Under the pieces are notes generated by a model that was not told the DNA's origin, searched no databases, and saw nothing but the letters and a program-made list of their open reading frames with translations. A stretch of 64,000 nt of DNA from Dehalococcoidia bacterium. Its GTDB lineage: Bacteria; Chloroflexota; Dehalococcoidia; Lucifugimonadales; Lucifugimonadaceae. The stretch spans positions 1-64,000 of the forward strand of contig SHXW01000011.1 of NCBI GenBank assembly GCA_009693115.1, given 5' to 3'. The position numbers and the translations under genes are program-made. Shown piece by piece: positions 26,538 to 33,666 of this stretch. Position 1 is the stretch's first letter. Each line of letters opens with the position of its first letter.

Positions 26538-27578
26538 TTACTTTACGGAGCGGACGAAGGTGTTCCCGCCGGCGGTGCGCATCACGCTGTTTGCTTCCGG
26601 GATGCCGGTGGCGATGAGCGTGAGGCGGACGCGGTCGGCCATCTTCTCGTTATTCACCATGCCGAAGAAGATCGTGGCCTTGCGGTCCACGCGTGAGGCG
26701 ATGTATTCACCAGCAGCGTTCACTTCGCCGAGCGTCAGGCTCGGGCCGCCGTTGATGCAGAAGAGCACGCCCTGCGCGCCGTCTATGGAAACGTCCAGGA
26801 GCGGGTTGGACACAGCCGTCTGCGCGCACTCAAGGGCGGCGTTAGGGCCGGAGGCCTCGCCCAAGGCCATGATGGCGCGGCCGGGCTGGTGCATGATCGT
26901 TCGCACGTCAGCCAGGTCAACGTTGATCTCGCCGGGCACGTTGACAAGCTCAGCTACGGACAGGATGCCGTACATCACGGCCTCGTCCGCCCTCTGGAGC
27001 GCCTCGTTCATCGAGACGTCCTTCTTGAGCAGGCGCATCAGGCGGTCGTTGTGGATGACGATCAAGTTGTCCACCTTCTCGTGCAGGCGGCCAACGCCGG
27101 CCATTGCGGTCTCGAGGCGGCGCTGCCCCTCCCAGGAAAACGGGGTGGAGACGACGCCGACGACGAGGGCGCCGGTCTGTTTCGCTGCCTCGGCCACGAA
27201 GGGGGCCGCCCCAGTGCCGGTGCCGCCGCCCATGCCCGCGGTGATGAAGATCAGGTCAGGAGTGCCGATCGCCGCCTTGATGGACTCGACGTCGGACTGC
27301 GCGGCCTTGAAGCCCACCTCAGGGTCGCCGCCTGCGCCCATGCCACGGGTCAGGCCGGCGCCGATCTGGACGACCTTGGCCCCGGCGGACTTGCCGAGCG
27401 ACTTGATGTCCGTGTTGACGCAAACATAACCCACGCCTGGGACGGGTCGCTCCTTGATGATGCGCTGCACCGCGTTGCACCCGCCGCCGCCCACACCCAC
27501 CACGACGATGGACGCGGGCACAGCGTCCTGCAACGCTTGTATGGCGGCTGTGTCATTGGGATCTAGAACATTGACCAT
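26538..27578 (-). CDS. ftsZ: Cell division protein FtsZ, short form
   Basis: Tubulin-like GTPase that forms the division ring. The N-terminal VVVGVGGGGCNAVQRII, the VNTDIKSL loop, the tubulin signature GMGGGTGTGAAP, the STPFSWEGQRR segment and the T7-loop NVDLADVRTIM are all present. The start at 27578 has GAGGAG upstream; the TTG at 27596 is not needed. The protein ends at about residue 346, right after the C-terminal core (TGIPEANSVMRTAGG). It lacks the long variable linker and the conserved C-terminal peptide that normally binds FtsA and ZipA/SepF. No ftsA, ftsQ or mur genes accompany it. Confidence 0.95.
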   Translation of the reverse strand: MVNVLDPNDTAAIQALQDAVPASIVVVGVGGGGCNAVQRIIKERPVPGVGYVCVNTDIKSLGKSAGAKVVQIGAGLTRGMGAGGDPEVGFKAAQSDVESIKAAIGTPDLIFITAGMGGGTGTGAAPFVAEAAKQTGALVVGVVSTPFSWEGQRRLETAMAGVGRLHEKVDNLIVIHNDRLMRLLKKDVSMNEALQRADEAVMYGILSVAELVNVPGEINVDLADVRTIMHQPGRAIMALGEASGPNAALECAQTAVSNPLLDVSIDGAQGVLFCINGGPSLTLGEVNAAGEYIASRVDRKATIFFGMVNNEKMADRVRLTLIATGIPEANSVMRTAGGNTFVRSVK

Positions 27579-28096
27579 CTGGCTTGCTCCTCGCAACGCG
27601 GAAAATGATTGCTGAACGAAACTGCGTCCAACGATAAGGAGTTCGCCGGTCCGGGTTCAATGTGTGTGGAAACACGTTTTTGCGGGTTTTTGAAATCGGC
27701 CGTCATTTCGGCGGCGACCTCCGCTCATGGTCAGGCTACGGTCTTAAGCCGTGCGAGAAGGCTGTTGGAAGCAACGGATGCATTGAAGACGGCTTCCTCC
27801 ACCTTCGACGGAGCTAGGTAGGCGCTGAATCTCGGATGCACTGGAGGGCGGCGTGTGCGTCATTTTTGTCGGTGGGCTTGCGGTCCGGGCGGTGGAGCGT
27901 ATGGATGTGCGGCAAACTGGGCGGGTATTCCAACGCACTGTTCGTGGTCAGAAACACGCGGGGGAGCGATGAATCGCTCCCCCCTGCCCAATCTCCAGAT
28001 TTCCATGCCCCCCAGAACCCGTCCTGAGATTACAGACTTGATTCCAGAGTGATGACCCCCCCTTTGCCAGTGGGTGGGAGGATCAATGGATGGTTC
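27579..28096. other. Long gene-free interval upstream of ftsZ
   Basis: About 520 bases between ftsZ and the E1 beta gene, which is divergent in position only (both read leftwards). Open frames of 60-70 codons on the plus strand show no domain and are not called. A strong hairpin at 27960-27983 lies within it. It probably contains the ftsZ promoter and the end of the E1 transcript. Confidence 0.4.
27960..27983 (-). terminator. Hairpin after the E1 beta gene
   Basis: A 10-base-pair stem (GGGGGAGCGA at 27960-27969 with TCGCTCCCCC at 27974-27983) and the loop TGAA, 113 bases past the E1 beta stop. On the minus strand it is followed by GCGTGTTTC, a weak U-rich stretch. Confidence 0.5.
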
Positions 28097-29212
28097 TCAG
28101 GCGATGCCGAGTAACCGACGGGTTGTGGCGATGACGTCCGCGGGCTGGGGCATGAAGGCGGTCTCCAAGCCCTTGTTATAGGGGACAGGCGTGTGCGGGC
28201 CAGTGACGCGCTTGATGGGGGCGTCGAGAGAGTCGAACGCCTTGTCCGCTATGACCGCAGCGATCTCTGCCGCCATGCCCGCCCGCGGTGTGTCCTCGTC
28301 CACTATGACGACACGGTTGGTCTTGGTGACGGATTCGAGGATGATGTGTTCGTCTAGGGGCGACAGGCTGAGCATGTCTATGACTTCGGCGTCCACGCCC
28401 TCCTTCGCCAGTTCCTCTGCAGCCTTCTGGCAGACGACGGATGTGTAGGACATTCCGATGAGGGTCACGTCCTTGCCGCGGCGCATATAGCGGCCCTTGC
28501 CAAGTTCTATCGTGTAGTTCTGTGCCGGTACGAAGCCGGTCAGGTTGATGAGCTTCTTGTCATTGACGACGAACACAGGGTCATCGTCCCTGATGGACGC
28601 GGCCAGCAGCCCGCGAACGGAGTAGGGGTCTGAGGGCACCACGACCTTGATGCCAGGAATGTGCGCCAGGATGGAGTAAAAACTTTCCGAGTGTTGTGCG
28701 GCATGGCCGGTGCCTGCGCCGGAACGGGCGAACATGGTGAGCGGAACTTTGGTCTGCCCGCCGAACATATAGCGGGACTTGGCGGCGTTCGATAGGAGCT
28801 GGTCAAAGGCGACGGTGACGAAATCGAAGTACATGAGATCCACGACGGGCCGCAGGCCGGTGAGGGCCGCACCCACAGCCGCTCCAAGGAAGCCAGCCTC
28901 GGAAATGGGGCAGTCGCGGATGCGTTCGGGGCCGAACTCCTGGACGAGGCCTTTTGTGGCGGCGAAGGGTCCTCCCCAGGCGTCGAGTGGTTTCTTGGTC
29001 TCCTTGTCGAAACCACCCGAGATGTCCTCGCCCATGATGAGGACATTGGGGTCGTGGCGGAGCTCATCACGCAATGTGTGGTTGAAGGCGTCTCGGTAGC
29101 GCACGAATTCGCCAGCGACGCCGTAACCGGGGCCGAGGGGCGAGCCAGGACCGTATTCGGACGCGTTTGCTAGTTCAGGGGGCGTCTGCGGTGCTGCGGC
29201 TGTGGTTGTCAT
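28097..29212 (-). CDS. 2-oxoacid dehydrogenase E1 component, beta subunit (pyruvate/acetoin type)
   Basis: The beta half of a thiamine-diphosphate E1 heterotetramer that decarboxylates pyruvate or a related 2-oxoacid. The 371-residue protein has VLIMGEDISGGFDKETKK, the conserved DCPISEAGFLGAAVGAALTGLRPVVDLMYFDF block, and the transketolase C-terminal part with VIDMLSLSPLDEHIILESV and VDEDTPRAGMAAEI. About 35 N-terminal residues precede the usual start of homology. It lies 102 bases downstream of the alpha gene. No E2 or E3 gene is in the window. Confidence 0.9.
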   Translation of the reverse strand: MTTTAAAPQTPPELANASEYGPGSPLGPGYGVAGEFVRYRDAFNHTLRDELRHDPNVLIMGEDISGGFDKETKKPLDAWGGPFAATKGLVQEFGPERIRDCPISEAGFLGAAVGAALTGLRPVVDLMYFDFVTVAFDQLLSNAAKSRYMFGGQTKVPLTMFARSGAGTGHAAQHSESFYSILAHIPGIKVVVPSDPYSVRGLLAASIRDDDPVFVVNDKKLINLTGFVPAQNYTIELGKGRYMRRGKDVTLIGMSYTSVVCQKAAEELAKEGVDAEVIDMLSLSPLDEHIILESVTKTNRVVIVDEDTPRAGMAAEIAAVIADKAFDSLDAPIKRVTGPHTPVPYNKGLETAFMPQPADVIATTRRLLGIA

Positions 29213-29314
29213 GTTTCTCGCTTCCGTGTTTCTGATGGTCCGTGTCTTGTGTTTTGCTGGAGTTGGGCTTCCTGCCCTCTCCCATGCCCTCCCACTTCGT
29301 GCAGGAGGGGAGCG

Positions 29315-30349
29315 TCAGCGGAGCCCTTGCGGGGGGTTGCTGTAGTTGACGTAAACGTCTGCGTAGAGCTGTTCCAGCGCCGGCATGGGACTGGAAAGGC
29401 CGAACTCGACCGCTTCGAGCATTTCCTTTTCTATGGCATCTCTGGTGTGCTTAAGTTCCGCTTCGGTCATGGACTTGTCGCTGGTAACGCGCTTCTCAAA
29501 GCCCTTGATTGGGTCGCGAGCGTGATATTCAGCCTCTTCTGCTTTTGTGCGGTACTTCTCCGGCACGTCAGCGTGGAAGTGGCCGTGGTAGCGGTAGGTC
29601 TTGAGTTCAAGGAGTGTGGGGCCTTCTCCGTTGCGGGCGCGTTTCACGGCTTCGCCAGCCGCCTCGTATACGGCGAAGACGTCCATGCCGTCAACCTGCA
29701 CGCCGGGCATGGAATAGCCCTCGGCGCGGGCCGAAATATCGTTCGCAGAGACGGCGTACCAGGAAGGGGTGGCTTCAGCGTACTGGTTGTTTTCGCAGGC
29801 GAAGATGACCGGTAGCTTCCAGATTGACGCCAGGTTCATGGACTCATGAAGAACGCCCTGGCTGGTCGCGCCGTCTCCGAAGAAGGCGACTGCGACGGAC
29901 TCCTTCTCACGGTGCTGGTACTTGGATGTGAGGGCCGCGCCGACGGCGAGGGGGATGCTGGCGCCGACGATGGCGTTCGCGCCGAGCATCCCTTTCGAGA
30001 AGTCTGCGATGTGCATGGAGCCGCCCTTACCCTTGCACTGGCCCGTGGAGCGGCCCATGATCTCGGCCATCATGCCTTTGGTGTCCAGGCCCTTTGCTAT
30101 GCAGTGGCCGTGGCCGCGGTGCGTCGAGCCGATCCAGTCCTTCTCGGTCAGGTGTGCGCAGATGCCTGTCGGCCCCGCCTCCTGCCCGTCCGAAGGGTGG
30201 GTGACGCCCATTGAGTTGCCCTTGAAGGTCTGCTCCAGCATGGTCTCTTCAAAGCGGCGGATGCGGTACATGGTCTCGTACATCCAGCGCAGCTTCTCGA
30301 CCGGGATGCCGCCCGAGCCGCGTGTGGGCGCTTTTGAGGCTGTTGCCAT
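29315..30349 (-). CDS. 2-oxoacid dehydrogenase E1 component, alpha subunit (pyruvate/acetoin type)
   Basis: The thiamine-diphosphate-binding alpha subunit, 344 residues. The cofactor motif is FFGDGATSQGVLHESMNLAS to FACENNQYAEATP; RGHGHCIAKGLD, GRSTGQCKGKGGSMH and YRYHGHFHAD, with its conserved histidine, are typical. The start at 30349 is set by AGGAGA about ten bases upstream and by homology, although the frame is open to 30484. The gene partners the E1 beta gene that follows. The retained GKGGSMH segment is shared by pyruvate and acetoin dehydrogenases, so the substrate is left open. Confidence 0.9.
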   Translation of the reverse strand: MATASKAPTRGSGGIPVEKLRWMYETMYRIRRFEETMLEQTFKGNSMGVTHPSDGQEAGPTGICAHLTEKDWIGSTHRGHGHCIAKGLDTKGMMAEIMGRSTGQCKGKGGSMHIADFSKGMLGANAIVGASIPLAVGAALTSKYQHREKESVAVAFFGDGATSQGVLHESMNLASIWKLPVIFACENNQYAEATPSWYAVSANDISARAEGYSMPGVQVDGMDVFAVYEAAGEAVKRARNGEGPTLLELKTYRYHGHFHADVPEKYRTKAEEAEYHARDPIKGFEKRVTSDKSMTEAELKHTRDAIEKEMLEAVEFGLSSPMPALEQLYADVYVNYSNPPQGLR

Positions 30350-30500
30350 GTCGGTGGTTCTCCTGTGGTGATGCTTGCGGGGGGCAGGGCTGATGGGGTA
30401 GTAGACCACTTGGGCGCATAGAGACCGGACTGTCTCTCGGGTTTGCACACGGGAATCGTAGCAAAGCCGAGTTAGACAAGCCACCGCGATGGTCAGTCTG

Positions 30501-30540
30501 GCAATATGTCAACGTCACGTTCGCCCGGCCAATATGTCAT
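30501..30540. repeat. Direct repeat in the E1 alpha / DapA-like divergent promoter region
   Basis: The sequence CAATATGTCA occurs at 30502 and again at 30530, 28 bases apart, in the space between the two divergent genes. The second copy of the pair read on the minus strand gives TGACATATTG. Such spacing fits two binding sites for one regulator; this is inference. Confidence 0.3.
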
Positions 30541-30644
30541 GCGGCGCCAGCTTGCGCTGAGTGTGTCGAACGTGCCTCAGAACCTCCAGGTCATCGTTTG
30601 GGGCGATTCCAAAGCGGCCCATCAGGAACAGTAGGAGATCAGGC

Positions 30645-31553
30645 TTGTCTGTCCCACCCGCGGGCCCCATCGTCGTTGCGCCCACGCCCATGCCGCTCAG
30701 GTCAGACGACTCCATAGACCACGACAAACTTGCCAGGAACGTGGACAGGCAGTGCAGGACGGCGCTGGGCGGGTTTGTGGTGGGGTCTGCCGGTGGTGAA
30801 GAGTTTTACCTGAGCGAGGCGGAGCGTGTCGAATCTTTGCGCACGGTGGTGCATGCAAATAACAAAAGAAAGCTCGTCATAGGTGGTCTGGACAACCCTT
30901 CGCCAACAGAGACGGTGCGGCTGGCGGCGTTGATGGCGGAGGCAGGCGCGGACATGGTGCGGGTCCGTATCCCGCAGACGGAGGCAGGCGGCAATACGGG
31001 CAAGGTGACGCGGTACTTCGAGGATGTCACCAGGCATAGCCCGCTGCCGGTGATCGTGATCCATCAGACCTGGCAGACCGGCGCGTTCGCAGCGACGCCG
31101 GAGGAGATCGGGCAGGTCTGTTCGATGGACAATGTGTTCGCTTACATCTTCTGGCACAACGTCCGGTACGAGTCATACGTCAGGCGTTTCGTGCCTGCCA
31201 GAGTGAAGTTCTGGACGCCGAACGGGAGCCTGCTCCTGCCGGGTGCGCTGATCGGCGCAGATGGTGCGTGCTGCTTCTTCGCCAACTGGGGGCCGGAGAT
31301 TGCGCTGAAGGTGATGCAACTGGGCATGGCGGGAAAGTTCTCTGAAGGGCAGGAGGTTCAACGGCGCATCCTGTGGGCTGACTTGTTGGGGATGCGTTAC
31401 GGGGTGCCCGCTCTCAAGGCCGGGCTTAACATGCTCGGGTACGAGATGACGGTTCCGCGGAGGCCCACTCCGCCACTTGGTGAAAACGAATTGGGAGAGT
31501 TGCGGAAGGCGTTTATTGAAGCAGGGCTGCTGGCGTCCGCGACAGCAGCCTGA
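30645..31553 (+). CDS. DapA-family (dihydrodipicolinate synthase-like) protein lacking the catalytic lysine
   Basis: A TIM-barrel protein of about 302 residues that aligns over its length with the DHDPS/N-acetylneuraminate lyase family (GPIVVAPTPM at the start, GGFVVGSAGGEEFYLSEAERV, GADMVRVRIPQ). The Schiff-base lysine position reads VFAYIFWHN and the catalytic tyrosine position reads VIVIHQTWQTG, so both residues of the classic active site are absent. The TTG at 30645 has AGGAGATC five bases upstream and fits the family start; the frame is open to 30561. Divergent from the E1 alpha gene. Function unknown. Confidence 0.75.
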   Translation: MSVPPAGPIVVAPTPMPLRSDDSIDHDKLARNVDRQCRTALGGFVVGSAGGEEFYLSEAERVESLRTVVHANNKRKLVIGGLDNPSPTETVRLAALMAEAGADMVRVRIPQTEAGGNTGKVTRYFEDVTRHSPLPVIVIHQTWQTGAFAATPEEIGQVCSMDNVFAYIFWHNVRYESYVRRFVPARVKFWTPNGSLLLPGALIGADGACCFFANWGPEIALKVMQLGMAGKFSEGQEVQRRILWADLLGMRYGVPALKAGLNMLGYEMTVPRRPTPPLGENELGELRKAFIEAGLLASATAA

Positions 31554-31775
31554 CTTGAGTGAACGTCCTCTTGGCATGACTCTGTTGTTTTCCGTGCTTT
31601 TACATTTGAACTAGTCTGGATCTTTCCGATGATGCACTGGCATGACCCCCTCCCGGCGGGACCCCCTCCAACCGGGATTTGAGGCTGGGACCTTGTGCCC
31701 CACAGTTGTTCGATAGGTTCAAGATGACGCCTGACATCCTCCTTGTAGTGGAAATTGGATTCCGAGGGTCAGAAG

Positions 31776-32144
31776 ATGTCACAGGTATGGGTTGAAGTGG
31801 AAGAGAGCCCGAACTGCCCGTACAGCCCGCTCCAGACTTTTGAAGCGAAGGGGCCGGAGCGGAACGCTGACGCGCTGTTCGTCCGGGAGGTGTCCGGCCA
31901 CAGTGGGCCGCATTTGGCAGTGGGCTGGTCGAGCGAGGGTGGAGGGTCGCCCTGTCCGATCAGATACGTGCTGGTGGGAGACTCAGGGGCTGGGACATCC
32001 CTGCTCGTCGCAGGCGGGGACTTTGGGATCAGGCTGCGGCCAGCGGCCTCGGATGCCGTCTGGAGCATGGACGCGGAAGCCCAGTGGGGTGAACCATATA
32101 TGCTGCTTGACCCTGGAGCGCCGGTAAGGCCGGTGGCGAGATAG
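31776..32144 (+). CDS. Hypothetical protein
   Basis: Not recognised. A 122-residue soluble, acidic, Gly/Pro-rich protein without signal peptide or membrane segment: MSQVWVEVEESPNCPYSP, then short strand-like blocks (ADALFVREVSG, HLAVGWSSEGG, RYVLVGDSGAGTSLLVAGGDFGIRL) and the tail MLLDPGAPVRPVAR. Codon third positions are GC-rich like neighbouring genes, and GAGGG precedes the ATG at 31776. The pattern suggests a small beta-barrel or sandwich. It stands alone between the DapA-like gene and the ACIII operon. Confidence 0.5.
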   Translation: MSQVWVEVEESPNCPYSPLQTFEAKGPERNADALFVREVSGHSGPHLAVGWSSEGGGSPCPIRYVLVGDSGAGTSLLVAGGDFGIRLRPAASDAVWSMDAEAQWGEPYMLLDPGAPVRPVAR

Positions 32145-32485
32145 GGCCAGGCACGAAAACACATGGGTAGATTGCTGCGCACCCGGGACAGTCGTAAGGG
32201 GGTACCATTCTCCTATCTTCGAAGAGGAGAAGCCGGGCCAGATTTCAGGCCATGCGCTACTTTCCCATGCTGGGAAGATCGCCTCTTGGCATACCTGTAT
32301 GACGACATCCCGGTATGAACCACCAACAAGGAAGACCTGAATTTCCTTGACACTCAATTTTCTATCGTGATACTTTTCACATAGCTTTGCGCCCCGGTAA
32401 GACTAGAAAGCGGGGTTGCGACGCGCTATGGGATGGGAACGAGTTCGCGCTGATAGCGCGAAGGCAAGCCGGACGAACAACAGGT
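32145..32485 (+). other. Regulatory interval before the ACIII operon
   Basis: About 340 bases with no domain-bearing frame. It contains a hairpin at 32208-32231 (TTCTCCT with AGGAGAA, no U tract) that may end the preceding gene's transcript, and a good promoter at 32347-32376. Confidence 0.5.
32347..32376 (+). promoter_or_regulatory. Sigma70-type promoter of the ACIII operon
   Basis: A perfect -35 box TTGACA (32347-32352) is followed after 18 bases by TACTTT (32371-32376), with TG one base upstream of the -10 box (extended -10). The stretch is AT-rich against a GC-rich background. Transcription would start near 32383, about 100 bases before the first ATG of the operon. Confidence 0.65.
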
Positions 32486-32773
32486 ATGAAAGAGTTCACG
32501 CCTGACGAGTGGGGGCAGATAGGCACCGCCCTGAAGTTCCTGTGGCTCGCTCTTGTGTGTGCCATATATGCGGGCACGTCCTTGATGGCTGCTCACGCTT
32601 TCATCCCTTCGGCAGTCGCAACGAAGACCATCCCGGCGAAATTCGAGCGTCTACGGAAACCCCTGTATGCCACTGGCATAATGGCCGTGGCGGGGGTGAT
32701 CGTGATGCTGGCCTTCGCTGGTATGAACATAGACGACATCATAAAAAACTTTCACCCGACGTACTGGCAGTAA
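32486..32773 (+). CDS. Small two-helix membrane protein at the head of the ACIII operon
   Basis: A 95-residue protein with two hydrophobic segments, FLWLALVCAIYAGTSLMAA (about residues 18-36) and YATGIMAVAGVIVMLAFAG (about 61-79), joined by a charged loop. It lies 60 bases before actA and directly behind the operon promoter. Small membrane subunits such as ActG are known in ACIII of Chloroflexus, so a structural subunit or assembly factor is a reasonable inference, but no sequence signature proves it. Confidence 0.65.
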   Translation: MKEFTPDEWGQIGTALKFLWLALVCAIYAGTSLMAAHAFIPSAVATKTIPAKFERLRKPLYATGIMAVAGVIVMLAFAGMNIDDIIKNFHPTYWQ

Positions 32774-32833
32774 CCCAGACTTCGGTAGATCTGCCCCGGA
32801 CAACCAGTTTCGGGGAGCGGGGACAACGGCCGC

Positions 32834-33577
32834 GTGCGCCAGTTGATGGAATACATGAAAGAACGGAACCGGACGGCATCCCTCCGGTTTAAAATCATTT
32901 TTCCGTTTATCGCGCTGGGTGGTCTGGTGGTCACTGCTGCGATGGCGGCCATCACGGTATTCATTTTGACGGCGTGGATGGGTCAACCGATACCAGTATT
33001 TGGTTTCGAGCAGACCTTCGATCAGCCCATCGCCTTCCCGCATACTCGTCACGCTGGGACGGGGATGATGAAATCGGTTGACGGGACCCAGGAGCTTCAG
33101 GCCCTCGGGCTTGACTGCACCTTCTGCCACAGGACCGTGACGACCCAATTGAATGCGGGCGTGCCCGCAGTGCAGCAGTGTATGTTCTGCCACCAGGCCA
33201 TAGGCCCTCAAAGCAGCCCTGAACTCCAGAAGTTGCGCGCCGCCGCCGGGTTGGACGGGGCCGTCAAGACGCCGGTTGACTGGCGGCGCATCCACAGGCT
33301 TCCGGATCACGTGCGTTTCGTTCACGAGGCGCATATCCGATATTTGACGGCGAACCCGGAGGCGATCAACAACGTCCCTGAGCAGAACAAGGCAGCGGTG
33401 CAGTCCGCAGTGCAGTCGAACGGGCAGGTGATGCCGTCTATGGTCTGCTCGACCTGTCACGGTGACGTAGCTTCAATGGACAAGGTAAAGCAGGTTGAAC
33501 CTTTGAAGATGGGGCAGTGTGTGAACTGCCATAGGGACAACAACGCTCCGACAGACTGCGCGGTGTGTCACCACTAA
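32834..33577 (+). CDS. actA: ACIII subunit ActA, pentaheme cytochrome c
   Basis: Multiheme c-type subunit of the quinol:electron-acceptor oxidoreductase alternative complex III. One N-terminal membrane anchor (IIFPFIALGGLVVTAAMAA) is followed by a periplasmic domain with five heme-binding motifs: CTFCH, CMFCH, CSTCH, CVNCH and CAVCHH at the very end. Extra histidines (FPHTRH, FVHEAH) are likely axial ligands. At 247 residues it matches known ActA. The GTG at 32834 is taken as start, with in-frame ATG codons at 32846 and 32855 as alternatives. Heme attachment would depend on the ccm genes downstream. Confidence 0.92.
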   Translation: MRQLMEYMKERNRTASLRFKIIFPFIALGGLVVTAAMAAITVFILTAWMGQPIPVFGFEQTFDQPIAFPHTRHAGTGMMKSVDGTQELQALGLDCTFCHRTVTTQLNAGVPAVQQCMFCHQAIGPQSSPELQKLRAAAGLDGAVKTPVDWRRIHRLPDHVRFVHEAHIRYLTANPEAINNVPEQNKAAVQSAVQSNGQVMPSMVCSTCHGDVASMDKVKQVEPLKMGQCVNCHRDNNAPTDCAVCHH

Positions 33578-33666
33578 AAGACCTGTTCAATCACGATCGA
33601 GACTTCCCCATCACCCTTCACCCTCTCCCGCCGGGAGGGGGGATTCGTGCCTCAGGCAGCGAGCAA

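Noticed and set aside
27597-27830. A GGTTCAA stretch upstream of ftsZ considered as a tRNA T-loop
   Set aside because: No matching acceptor or anticodon arms could be drawn.
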